From positions 32,748,599-32,812,598 of the forward strand of contig NC_087063.1 in the NCBI RefSeq assembly GCF_963678635.1: 64,000 nt of DNA, written 5' to 3'. This stretch comes from Symsagittifera roscoffensis. Taxonomy: Eukaryota; Xenacoelomorpha; Acoela; Convolutidae. Under the pieces are notes generated by a model. The model ran no database searches, had not been told where the DNA came from, and saw nothing but the letters and a program-made list of their open reading frames with translations. The position numbers and the translations under genes were made by a program. Positions 30,229 through 40,367 of the stretch are shown here, one piece after another; position 1 is the stretch's first letter, and each line of letters begins with the position of its first letter.

Positions 30229-30636
30229 TCAACATTCCAACAAACGAAATAACTTTGGTTTGAATGCTTTAAGAAATAAGCAAAACGCAATACCTGTCAC
30301 GTGACCCAGGTAACAGTTTTTTATTGGACAAGGCAAAACATATGTGTACCCAGGACCGGTATGATTTTTTTCTTGCAAATATCCCGCTGCGTCATGCAAT
30401 ATAGCATGTATTCTAAGAAACTTGAAATGTTTCAAGTGTTTGTCGAGCGACGAATTGTCTATTCCAATTAAACCACCATATGGTCTGTTTTTCAAAACAA
30501 AATCCAAATTAATATCAGCATCCAAATACAAACAAGTGGCTAAAAAATACTGAAATCTGACTGATTTGTCTGGATATTGTGATTTTAAGTCTATAAAAAT
30601 TTCATGAATGAGTTTTAAATCGAAAGTTGAAATCAT
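30229..30636 (-). CDS. Unknown Polinton protein, 135 aa, copy B
   Basis: Identical to 28050-28457. Here it sits downstream of the full-length HYH-motif gene, which is presumably the original order. Confidence 0.6.
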   Translation of the reverse strand: MISTFDLKLIHEIFIDLKSQYPDKSVRFQYFLATCLYLDADINLDFVLKNRPYGGLIGIDNSSLDKHLKHFKFLRIHAILHDAAGYLQEKNHTGPGYTYVLPCPIKNCYLGHVTGIAFCLFLKAFKPKLFRLLEC

Positions 30637-30687
30637 GTTTACTGAACTCAATATAATAAAAAGGGAATAATGAAAAGTATGTATCAA

Positions 30688-31476
30688 TTAAAACTTAACT
30701 TTCTCTTCAACAATAAATTTCACAAATAGCACATCAGTATCTACATCAAGTTTTCCATATCCACTTGTCAAAATATCCATTATTTTGCAAAAAGCGGCAG
30801 AATGGGGTCCATTAATTAAACTTTCAAATCTTTTCAAAGTTTCTGTATTCATCTCATCTGTTTGAACATGTCTGCTTTCTGTATGTTTCTTTGAAACTGA
30901 AGTCGAAACTCTTACGGATTTGTTTGACGTCGACGATGCAGCAGGCGTAACTGTATTATCAATTCGTTTCTGTCCCCCAACGGCCGGAGATTTCTTGCAA
31001 ACGTTTTGATTTGGTGAAGTTTGTTTCTTAGATGATGTTGCAGAAAGCAATAAATTGGGTAAACGTTTTTTGATTGCAGTGAAATCTAACAAATCGAGAT
31101 TGGCTGCAACAGGTTGTGCTGAATAAGTGAGAGCTAGTTTAAGCTTGTCAAATAACTCACCGTTTCCTTTGACATCTTTAGCAGGAGAAACTAAGTATTT
31201 GAAGCAAGTGAAAATACAAGGAACACTGAAACATTTTTGGGAAGGAAAAAATTGGTTTAATTGTTCCTCTGAATCTACTTGAATCAATATATGGTAATGA
31301 ATTTTTTTTTCATTCTCGACTGAAAAAGGGCAATATTCAGATTTGAAGTGGCTTCCAAAAACATAATTTTTAAAAGTAGATAAATTAGGAATTTTTTCAG
31401 TGATAACAAATTTGAAATTTGGTTGAAATTTTTTGAAATAATCAGGTAACACAACTTCGAACATAGCTTCTGCCAT
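30688..31476 (-). CDS. Unknown Polinton protein with HYH motif, possible Rep-like domain
   Basis: 262 aa. The N-terminal ~110 residues are predicted alpha/beta with KIHYHILIQVDS (His60 and His62) followed 32 residues later by CFKYLVSPAK (Tyr94). A beta strand with H-x-H and a downstream Tyr/Lys helix is how HUH (Rep-type) nickases look, but one motif pair is weak evidence. The middle (about 140-215) is a Ser/Thr/Lys-rich linker. The C-terminal 50 residues (LKRFESLINGPHSAAF, then DILTSGYGKLDVDTDV) may be a small helical domain. It starts 14 nt after the PC4-like gene. The C-terminal half is duplicated at 28509. Confidence 0.5.
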   Translation of the reverse strand: MAEAMFEVVLPDYFKKFQPNFKFVITEKIPNLSTFKNYVFGSHFKSEYCPFSVENEKKIHYHILIQVDSEEQLNQFFPSQKCFSVPCIFTCFKYLVSPAKDVKGNGELFDKLKLALTYSAQPVAANLDLLDFTAIKKRLPNLLLSATSSKKQTSPNQNVCKKSPAVGGQKRIDNTVTPAASSTSNKSVRVSTSVSKKHTESRHVQTDEMNTETLKRFESLINGPHSAAFCKIMDILTSGYGKLDVDTDVLFVKFIVEEKVKF

Positions 31477-31490
31477 TTTGTAAAGGAAAA

Positions 31491-31862
31491 TTAATTCGGG
31501 TCGTGCTTGAAATCCTTTGTGTTTGAGGAAAGTTGAGATTTCCTGGCTCGTTTACAGTTAGATTGTGGTTTGTCTTTGTTTTCAACAGTATCAGAAATTT
31601 CACTTGTTTGCGCTCGGATTGACTTTCCCGACTTTAGTAATTTTGAAAATTCTTCGCTGCTTAAGGAAAGTCTTTGTACACATTCAAATTCAGCGCCTTC
31701 AGCTGCTTTTTTGAAAACTTTCAGGAATACATAAGTTCCAGTTTGGTCATATGTTTTCAATGTAGCACGCACTAGTCTTTTACTGTTTTCCGAAATATCG
31801 AAATAGCAATCGCCAAAATCTTTATCTGCATCTGCTGTGGTGCTTGTTTTGGTTTTATTCAT
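31491..31862 (-). CDS. PC4-like ssDNA-binding/transcription cofactor candidate
   Basis: 123 aa. Residues 28-80 (KRLVRATLKTYDQTGTYVFL, then QRLSLSSEEFSKLLKSG) resemble the PC4/Sub1 fold: an N-terminal K-R-basic strand, beta hairpins, then the characteristic ISL-S-EEW/F-x-x-LL helix. PC4 proteins bind single-stranded DNA and modulate transcription, which would suit the first gene of an accessory block. The C-terminus is basic and Ser-rich (NCKRARKSQL). The similarity is by eye only. Confidence 0.45.
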   Translation of the reverse strand: MNKTKTSTTADADKDFGDCYFDISENSKRLVRATLKTYDQTGTYVFLKVFKKAAEGAEFECVQRLSLSSEEFSKLLKSGKSIRAQTSEISDTVENKDKPQSNCKRARKSQLSSNTKDFKHDPN

Positions 31863-32348
31863 TGTAACGAGTAAATTTTCAAAGTAACTTGATTCAAAAC
31901 TGAATAGAAAGAAATGAATGGTTCCGATTGATTGTATATGTCTGCAAAAGAAAGCGGCGTTGTATCTATTTTAATTTATATACACATGTAATTTATATCG
32001 CAAAGATATTGGATTGCAATTTAGTTCACATGGATAAGTATTTTGTGCATGTACAACTGATAAGAATTTTAATGGGTGTTAAAGGTCACAATGTTTAAAC
32101 GTTATTTTTGATACAAGCTATTTGTTTGAATGCAATTTAGATAAACATAGAATACCACCCAAGGTAACATAAGTATTTTACACGCCCTCCCTTATTAAAC
32201 CGATTAAAAACTACATAGGAGGTCTTGAAATTTCTAATTTTAGAAGAACCAATCCCTATTTTAATCTCTTGAGGCGTTTTCACAATTCATTTCAGTTTCA
32301 TTTCTCTCCGCGTTACGTTTGTCATTTTCTTCCAACTTTTCTTCAAAA
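31863..32348. promoter_or_regulatory. Divergent intergenic region between accessory block and rightward genes
   Basis: 486 bp separate the minus-strand PC4-like gene from the plus-strand 211-aa gene, so it must hold promoters for both. TATA-like AT runs are present around 31970-32000 (TTTATATACACATG). No other motif identified. Confidence 0.45.
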
Positions 32349-32984
32349 ATGCCTTGTTATATTATTGCCGGATATTCCAATTACGAAAGAACCATTTTTT
32401 ATGAAACCGTTCACGGTAATTTTGTAGCAATAATTAACGAAGAAAAAAGTTTCAATTCTGATGAGTGGACTTGTACTCATCACGTTATGATTCCCAAAAA
32501 TTTTTTACATTTATTCAGTAAACTTTCCTTAAAAAATTCAAAGAAAGACGAAGAACTGAATATAAAGTATTTGAGTTACCTTACAAATTCTGGTAAATAT
32601 ACGGATCCTGACGAGCCTCTTGCTCTTCAGGTTGATATTTCAACTTTATCAAAACCAGTAAAAAAAATTTTGTATAAATACGATTGTGATGTTACTCCGA
32701 TGTGTGAAAACCAATTAGAATACTTTGAAGAAATTGAATTTTTTGATCGTTTATGGGGAATGGAACAAATTGAGTCACCATCAGTAGTTACCCCGAAAGC
32801 TGATCCTTCCCCTGTAGTTTCACCATGGCTTGACGAACCGGGTTGCTCAACTCCAAAGCGTACCCCTGTGGCTACTGTGAGCAACCACATGGAAAACTTA
32901 ACCCCTTCTCTCTGTCTAGCGCCAAAGAAAAAAAGGAAGTTAACAACACTAGAGAAAGCGCAGGAGTATTTGGACCTTATATAA
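32349..32984 (+). CDS. Unknown Polinton protein with NLS-like C-terminus
   Basis: 211 aa from the ATG at 32349 (MPCYIIAGYSNYERT); the longer frame starts with TTG. The N-terminal ~130 residues look globular (HHVMIPKNFLHLFSKL; LQVDISTLSKPVKKIL), then a Pro/Ser-rich linker. Near the C-terminus PKKKRKL is nearly identical to the classic monopartite nuclear localisation signal, followed by a short helix (LEKAQEYLDLI). A nuclear early role is plausible. No family recognised. Confidence 0.55.
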   Translation: MPCYIIAGYSNYERTIFYETVHGNFVAIINEEKSFNSDEWTCTHHVMIPKNFLHLFSKLSLKNSKKDEELNIKYLSYLTNSGKYTDPDEPLALQVDISTLSKPVKKILYKYDCDVTPMCENQLEYFEEIEFFDRLWGMEQIESPSVVTPKADPSPVVSPWLDEPGCSTPKRTPVATVSNHMENLTPSLCLAPKKKRKLTTLEKAQEYLDLI

Positions 32985-34625
32985 CTTTGAAACTGAGGTT
33001 GAGTTTTTTTGATTTTTGTTTGTATTTATTGTGTATAATAATTTAACTTTAAAATTGAGTTTGAGTTTGTATCTTGTATTTGTTCATTAATTATCACACG
33101 ATTGGGTTCTGATTAAAAATTTATTTCAAAAGCCTTTAAAAATTGAAGTTACAAAATCATTTATTTTTATTAAATTGACTTTTTTTTTTTCAATTAAAAA
33201 CAAAAAAAAAATCCGTAAAATTTTCATTTTTTCCACAAATAGGATTTAACATATTAACATTGAAGTTCTTATTTACATTAGTGATCTTGACAAAAAACTG
33301 AAAAGCATCCATATATATATGCTAATTTTTAGAAAACAAGATTAAAAAAATCAAATTCGTTTTTTGAAAAAAGATAATTAACGTCAAAAAAAAAAACTGT
33401 AAAAAAATAATTTTGGATGAAAACTTATGTTGTCATATGTTTATTCAAATAGTTATCATACAAATTAAACATAATGAAAAATAGTATAAAAGATGTTTAA
33501 AACCAACTTTTTGATAAAAATAATTATTTTTTTTAAGGTTTTTTAGTTAAAAATTTGATTTTTTAATTACAAAAAGGAAAAAAAAGCATTAATTTTTTTC
33601 TTTTTTTACAAATTGGAGTTACCATTTGATCATTGATACTGTTGTCTCCAAAAATGGTCATATTGAAAAAAATACAAGTATTCATCATCATGCAAAATAT
33701 TTGAGAAAAATAATAAAAATCAAACTTTTTAATTGATGACTCATCGTTTTTTCATTTTTCCGAAAAAATGCGATTTTCAACCAGAAGACGCAATTTTTTA
33801 TTATGAGCAAGTGGTGTTATTATGAAAGTGCATTGAGGGGCACGACTAATGAGATTGTGGGAGTAGATGTTTTTTCATTAGTCTTCGAGAAAAACGCTAA
33901 TCCCCTTAATCCCCCCTAAAACAACGAACTCATTTCTCTTTACAGAAAAGTATTTTTTCGGACTTTTTTTTCAACTCGAAAGACAACTGAGACAAATTCA
34001 TGGTGATATGGACCGTGCGACCGCTCCGTGATTGACATCATTGATAACAATGCGCCTGGAAAGTTAAAAAACTGTCATTTTTTAGATTTTGCTTTACTTA
34101 TTCATCATTTCAACTGTTTTTGATACTAATTTTGACGTTTTTATAGGATATTCTGTCCCCATGACAACTGGGATATTTAGGATCTATCATGTGTTGTGAC
34201 ATGCTCAACTTTTATTTGCAATTTCGAAAATTTCATCAATTTATAATTTGAATTGATAAAATATAAAATTAAAACTTTTCTATCTTGGCTCTAAAATCAT
34301 TTTGGATTAAAATTTAGCCCAAACTTGGTTGGCTTAGATTAATTTCTATCGTTTGTAATAATTATTAACGTTTCAAACAACAATTTATCTGTTTCGTCCA
34401 ATCGAATTTGAGTTTGCCAGTTATGGCGGGAAATTCAAATCTAATTCAAATTTTGGCGGGAACTTTAATTCAAATTCAAAATTACGCGCGCAAAACACAA
34501 ACCGTTTTCTCTACAATTGGTAGACGAACAGTTATGCTTCTCATTTACTGTTGTTTCTGAGTGTAATTTGAGATCACTTGATTCTTTTTCTTTCTTAAAA
34601 TCAATAGCTTAACTTATTTCAAAAA
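32985..34625. other. Polinton 1.6-kb AT-rich region upstream of PolB
   Basis: No ORF of interest. The left two-thirds are simple A/T-rich sequence. The last ~250 bp contain repeated AATTCAAAT motifs and two E2F-like sites, and probably act as the PolB promoter. Confidence 0.55.
34423..34463 (+). promoter_or_regulatory. Two E2F-like sites upstream of PolB
   Basis: ATGGCGGGAAA (34423-34433) and TTTTGGCGGGAAC (34451-34463) match the E2F consensus TTTSGCGSGAA in the same orientation, 28 bp apart and about 165-200 bp before the PolB ATG. Confidence 0.5.
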
Positions 34626-37600
34626 ATGTTCAAATGCAATTTTTGTCCACTGAAATATGCAAATAAGAGCAATAGAAGTCGCCATGAGCGTGACAAACAT
34701 TTTGTTGAAAAAGGACTTATTGTTTATCGATGCAATGAGTGTTCATTCACGGCTCAAATGCTTTCAAATTTACAAAAACATATTCTTCACACTCATGGTC
34801 AACTTGGAGGTGTTTGTGATTATTGTCATTTGGGATTTCATTCGCCCAAAAACTTATCAGCTCATTTACTAGCAACCCATGGTCTACCTGTTATGAGAGC
34901 TGCCTCTGCTGATTTAGCCACTACAAGTGCCGCTGCTAATGCTGCTCTCGGTGATGTGCATGCTGTCGATGAAGACGAAATCAACGGCACCAATCTTCAA
35001 AAAAGTGAGTCTGCTTTTTTCGGTGTTCTTGAAACGTATGTGATCGGCGGAAACCAACCCATGGATGAAACTCAGCCGATTGACCTTTTGCAGTTTATGC
35101 AAGAGAAAAAAGATGAAATTCAAAGTCTCATAATCGATCGAGTTGCAGAAGGACCTAGAAAAGTTCAGTTCAGCGCTAATTTAGGTTTGGTAAAACCTAA
35201 AGTAATAAATGACTCTAGTAAAACTGAGCACGACGAGCGGATTGACATTTATGCAAACTCTGATATGAAACCTGTGATGAGCTTAGGATTAGAAGATGAT
35301 GAGTTTTTTGAAATGGTCGAAAAAATGCAAGCAGTTTTGGAGACTTTTGCATCTTATGGAAGCGGTTGGGTTTTGCAACATGTAATTCAAGTTTTTGTTA
35401 AACTTGCAAAGTTTTCACCAATCCGTGGGTCATCTTATATTGACTTGCCTTTTCGAATTCGAATGTCCCAGAATTTGATAAACATTAGAAATCACGAAGA
35501 TAATAATTGCTTCGAACTTTGCTTTACCGCTGCTTATAGTCTGAAGCATGGTGTTGACCTACTTCTAACTGATCAACAAAAAGCGAACCCAGCAGCTGCG
35601 CGGACACAACCTGATACATACACTGCAGAAAGTGCACACAAAGCCCAAGGTAATTTTGATTCACCCATGAGTTTCGCTTCAATTGGAAAATTTGAACAAC
35701 TTAACGACGTGCGGGTAAATGTGTTCCAGTACCACAAGGGAGATTTGTTGCCTATGTATATATCAAAACGACCAAACCAAGATAACAGCACCCAAACTGA
35801 AATATTTGACATGGACCTGCTTCTCTTGTATGAGCCTGCAAAGCATCACTATGTACTTATAATCGATTTGTTAAAGTTCATCTGCGAAATCAAAGGGTGT
35901 AAGTATCGCCCAATTGCACGTTTATGTAGAAACTGCTTTCACATTAGTTGGAGTGATGAAACTCACGAGCAACACATCCAGTGTTGTAAGGATCATGAAC
36001 CTGCTCTAGTAGTCATGCCTTCAGCAGAAAAAGGTACCAACAGATACGAGTTCAAAAACCTCCAGGCCTTGTGGTTTGTACCACTTGTGATTTATTTTGA
36101 TTTTGAATCATTTCTGAAACCTGTAGATTCTTGTCCTGATAATCCATCGCGATCATCTACCCGAGTTGTACAAAAACACGAAGCTTGTGGGTATTCATTG
36201 GCTGTAATTGAGCACGGAAATTCACAGCCCTACTTCTTTGACTATGACAGCTCTGATCAATGCATGAAAAAGTTTCTCAATCAGTTGCATCAATTAGCGA
36301 GAGAGATATATGATCAAAAGCGACGGTTTCCTCAATTTCTAGAAAGCCAAGAATCGTTGAACAAAGAAAACACATCAACATGTTGGATTTGCTGTATACA
36401 TTTTACCAATGAGCACGAAAAATGTCTTGACCATTGCCATTTTTCTGGAAAATTTTTGGGATGGGCACATGAAAAATGCAACCTCGCAAGACGAACTGTA
36501 AATTTCACCCCAGTCATTGGACATAACATCCAGAACTATGACCTTCACCACATTTGTCTCGCATTGCATGAATGCGAGCCAACAAGTACAATGAGTGTTA
36601 TACCTAGCACCGACGAAAAATATATATCGTTAAGCATTGGAGTCCTAATTAAAACTATAAAAAGGAAAAACGGATCCGAGCAAAAAGTTTTTGAATACCT
36701 CAGATTTATTGACTCATGCAAGTTTTTGAATTCTTCCTTGCAAAAATTGGTTGATAATCTACCAGCGGAAAAAATGTCAGTTTTGAACAAGTATTTTGCA
36801 AACGAGACGGAGGAGCAACGGTGTCTGATACGACAAAAAGGTTTCTACCCTTATTCGTACATGACCAAAAGAGAAAAATTTGCAGAAAAAGAATTGCCTC
36901 CTTTGCAAAATTGGTCCGATGTTTTGAATGGAGGAAAAGTTGCAGTTTCACAAGCGGATCTGGAGCATGCAAGGAAAGTTTTTAGAATGTTCAAATGTCA
37001 AAACTTGGAGGATTATCACAACTTGTATCTCAAGTGTGATACACTCCTTCTTGCTTGCGTCTTTGAAGAATTTCGACAAATTAGTCACCAAACTTATGGT
37101 CTGGACTGCGCGCACCATTTTAGTGCTTCAAACTTAGCTGGAGACGCCTTCAAACGTATCTGCAAAGACTCGAATGTTCAGCTTTTATCAGACCGCAGGC
37201 ATCTCGAAATGGTCGAGAATATGATGCGAGGTGGTACTGCATCCGTGTTCCATAGTCGCTTTTTCAAAGCCAACAACAAAGAATGCCCCGACTTCAACCC
37301 AGATCAACCTAGCACCTACGGGTTTATGATCGATGCAAATAACCTCTATGGCGGCGTCATGCAAACGGAGAAATTACCGGTGCGTAACTTTGAGTTAATA
37401 GAGCATATAGAAGACGAGGTGATTGTGAACCAAATCCTCAACATGACTGAAGACTCTTTGATTGGATTTATATTGGAAGTTGATCTCGAGTACCCAGAAG
37501 AACTGCATGAGGATCATCAAGATTACCCTTTAGCTCCTACTAAAGAAAGTGTACCCCAGGATTGGTTGAGTCCCTACCAAACGAATTTACTCGAGCAGAT

Positions 37601-38367
37601 GAAAAATCAAGACATTGCAAGACGTTCAATTGGAAAGACCAAAAAGTTACTGCAGACGCTGCATGACAAGTCAAACTATACAATTCATTACAAACTATTG
37701 CAATTGTTTGTTAGGTTGGGACTTAAAGTTAAAAAAGTGCACCGTGTGCTGAAGTTTGAACAAGAAGCATGGTTAGAACCATACATCACATTGAACACGA
37801 CTAAACGACAACAAGCTAGAAATAAATTTGAGGAGGATTTGTACAAACTACTGAACAATTGTGCTTATGGGAAAACATGCGAGTCGAAGCGCAAACGGAT
37901 GCTTGTTCGAATAGTTAGAGATTATCATGCCGCTTTGCGAGAAATTAGTGCATTCGAATTTAAATCCTACAAAATTTTTGGAGAAAACTTGGCAGCGTTC
38001 ACTTCGAACCCAACAAAAATCTATTGGGATGTCCCAACAATTGTGGGAGCTAGTGTTCTTGAGTTAGCAAAGTTTCACATGTATAAATTTCATTACGATA
38101 TAATGAAACCAAATTTTGAATGTCAACTACTGTATTCTGATACAGACAGTCTCCTGTACCAAGTCAAAAGTGAAGATTTATACCGAGAAATTTCCGAAAA
38201 AAGGAATATTTTGAATGAACTTGACTTGTCAAATTACCCGAAGAACCACCCTCTCTACGACCCAAAAAACAAAATGGTTGTTTTAAAATTCAAGGATGAG
38301 TTTCCAGGAGACATTATAACCGAGTTTATATCCCTCAAACCCAAGCTTTATTCCATTTTGTCCAGAG
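34626..38367 (+). CDS. Protein-primed family B DNA polymerase, exon 1
   Basis: Three C2H2 zinc fingers come first (C4/C7/H20/H25; C36/C39/H52/H57; C64/C67/H80/H85). The exonuclease motif IYFDFESF lies near residue 490, a CWICC...CLDHCHFSGKFLGWAHEKCN endonuclease-VII-like zinc module near 586-624, polymerase motif A IDANNLYG near 902, motif B KLLNNCAYGK near 1075 and motif C YSDTDSLLY near 1171. This is the standard Polinton PolB, which copies the element by protein priming. The uninterrupted frame stops at 38375, two codons after a GAG|GTAATT donor (exon end 38367), before the conserved C-terminal motif. The missing end is found in frame at 38983. Confidence 0.95.
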
Positions 38368-38982
38368 GTAATTAATTAATTTCTATTTGCCTTATTTGTG
38401 AGCACGAATTTCAAAAAATTTTGATTTTTTGTGGAATTTTTTTTGGAAAGCAATTTCTATTTGTGGGCGAAAAAATTTTTTTTTTGTGGGCGAAAATGTT
38501 TTTTGTGGGCGATTTTTTTTTTTTTTGTGGGCGAAAATTTTTTTTTTTTTTGAGGGCGAAAAAAATTTTTTTTGTGGGCGATTTTTTTTTGTGGGCGAAA
38601 TTTTTTTTTTTTTTTTGTGGGCGATTTTTTTTTTGCGGACGATTTTCTTTTTGTGGACAATTTTTTTTTTTTTGGAAAAAAAAAATTTTTTTTTGTTCGA
38701 AAAATTTTTCGGGCGAAAAAGTGTTTTTTTTTTTTTGCAAAAAATTTTTTAATTTTTTTGGGGATTTTTTTTTTTGTGTTGGTCGATTTTTTTAATGATG
38801 ACTAATTTTTAAGGTCACACCTGGCCTTCATGTCATTTTTTTTTGTTGCACCTGACCTTCAAGTTAACATGATGTAGCTCCTAAAAAACACAAAACCACA
38901 GATTGCATTTGGTTCTTTTTTTACCACCACACATTAGTGATCATCAAAAAATTGATTAGAAATCATATAATTATATTTATAG
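38368..38982 (+). other. Putative spliceosomal intron in PolB (615 bp)
   Basis: Begins GTAATT and ends TTTATAG. Splicing joins a phase-1 exon end to an exon start that supplies two nucleotides; the two coding parts sum to a multiple of three (3742 + 734 = 4476 nt). The interior (38450-38790) is an impure T-rich minisatellite with repeated TTTTTGTGGGCGA units. Polinton PolB genes are usually intronless, so a frame-disrupting insertion is the alternative. Confidence 0.65.
38450..38790 (+). repeat. T-rich GTGGGCGA minisatellite
   Basis: About ten degenerate repeats of T-run plus GTGGGCGA(A/T). The long Phe-rich and Lys-rich ORFs on both strands here are artefacts of this low-complexity tract. 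Confidence 0.8.
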
Positions 38983-39716
38983 ATTGCAGAAAATTATCGG
39001 CGAAGGGTGTATCGAAAGCTGCTCAGAAGATGTTGAGCCATCAGCGATATCGAGACACCTTGACCTCTGGCTCGTTATTCAAAACTGAAAACAGTCGAAT
39101 CGCATCCGAGTCACACAATCTGCAAACAGTGACTTCGACGAAAACATCGTTATCAGCTTTTGATGACAAACGCTACATCCTCGATGATGGTCAGCAGACT
39201 CTTCCCTACGGTCACAAAAACATCTTGGGTCAAACTGTGATTGGCATTGATGATAGTGATGACAACACAGCCGCTGTTAATTCTGACCCAACCGATGATG
39301 ACGATTTGGAAAAATGGATGCCATTTTTTGAAGATCGTCAACAGCCAGTGTCGTGGGATTGTGACGATTTCCTAGATGGGGTGTCTGAAGAATTCGCTAA
39401 CACTCAAAACATTAATTGGGACCATCCGGAAATTGATGATGAATACTCTGAGGATAGTTTTGCTGTTGAGAACACACAACCACATCGCTCGCTTCGACAA
39501 CTGATGGACCAGGTCAATAGCAGTTGGCAAACTCCAGACCCCGGTCTGATTCGGGCAGCAGAAACCAACGACAGTGATATTGATAGCGGGGATATCGCGG
39601 ATCTGGAGGCCAATACTTCCGATGAGGACGAGTCGTCATTCTTCAACGATTCGTTTTTCGATTATGAAGCAGTTGAAGTAGAAGAACCACGGTCAAAAAA
39701 TCGACGAATAGATTAA
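38983..39716 (+). CDS. Family B DNA polymerase, exon 2 (C-terminus plus acidic tail)
   Basis: Reads KLSAKGVSKAAQKMLSH, then LSAFDDKRYILDDGQQTLPYGH, which is the usual C-terminal end of Polinton PolB (AKG-x-K, then ALS-x-x-DDKR-x-I-x-DG). After this, about 165 residues form an acidic extension with many Asp/Glu/Ser (NDSDIDSGDIADLEANTSDE) and a short basic end (RSKNRRID). A long tail like this is not part of the polymerase core. Exons 1 and 2 together give 1,491 aa. AATAAA lies at 39752, 36 nt past the stop. Confidence 0.8.
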
Positions 39717-39751
39717 AACACAAAAAACACCACATTAACTTTTGTATAGTA

Positions 39752-39757
39752 AATAAA
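39752..39757 (+). terminator. PolB poly(A) signal
   Basis: AATAAA about 36 nt after the stop codon of PolB exon 2. Confidence 0.5.
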
Positions 39758-40055
39758 ATTCAGTTATTTAATATGAGAATTGTCTGTACATAAAATTTGA
39801 CCTACCGCTATTCCGCGTTTAGTGTGTATTTAAGTGCGAGATTTTGTTCAGCTTTGGAACTCAGTTAATCTGGGATATAAACATTTTCATTTAAGCGATA
39901 GTGTCTTAAGCATACTTTTGTATGTATTTGTATGTAATTTGAGTTTGAATCAAAGTTTTAAGAAGAATTGAGCAAACAGTCTATAGCGCAGTTAAACACT
40001 CCAGCTGGTTTCAGAACGAAGATTTGGCAAATCCTTTCCCGCACCAAACATGTAA
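39758..40055. other. Polinton right non-coding region
   Basis: About 300 bp between the PolB poly(A) signal and the right terminal repeat. Nothing recognised. Confidence 0.5.
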
Positions 40056-40266
40056 CCACAACGTTCAGTGGGAATACTCAATAATATACCGAAGTTTTAC
40101 ATGAGGACTATTAGGTATAAAATTATACATGGTGACAATTAGGATTATTACATGGTGACCATTGCTGATCATTTAATACATGGTGACCATTATGATTTAT
40201 ACCTAATGGTCATCCATGTATGACAACCCCCCCCCCCCGATCCTAACGCACTATATGCATACTACT
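40056..40266 (-). repeat. Polinton right terminal inverted repeat (211 bp)
   Basis: Reverse complement of the left repeat, minus one internal ~51-bp unit. The C-run is 12 (40227-40238) against 18 G on the left. Ends GCATACTACT. Confidence 0.92.
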
Positions 40267-40272
40267 ATAGCA
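40267..40272. repeat. Polinton target-site duplication, right
   Basis: ATAGCA, identical to 19317-19322. Confidence 0.9.
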
Positions 40273-40367
40273 CAATAACCAAATGTAGAAGAAACGTATG
40301 AACAAAAAAGTATCGAACAACCACATACCATTAGCTTCCGTTCACAGAACAATCATCTGTTTAGCCC

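Larger units (their letters stand above)
28906..31080. repeat. Internal tandem duplication, copy B
   Basis: Second copy of the 26727-28901 unit. The lack of visible substitutions means either a very recent event or a local assembly duplication. Confidence 0.92.
19323..40266 (+). mobile_element. Polinton/Maverick (adintovirus-like) element, complete
   Basis: A 20,944-bp element bounded by 6-bp direct repeats ATAGCA (19317-19322 and 40267-40272) and by inverted repeats starting 5'-AGTAGTATGC. Six-bp duplications and 5'-AG termini are hallmarks of Polintons. It encodes family B polymerase, rve integrase, packaging ATPase, adenain-type protease, major and minor capsid proteins and a pX-like protein. 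A paralogous unoccupied site (ATAACA at 51696-51701) lies in the second copy of the host duplication. Structural and accessory genes run leftward; PolB and one other gene run rightward. Core ORFs are unbroken apart from a probable intron in PolB. Confidence 0.95.

Noticed and set aside
38411-38805. Overlapping Lys-rich and Phe-rich ORFs on both strands
   Set aside because: They translate a T-rich minisatellite inside the PolB intron; low complexity in every frame.
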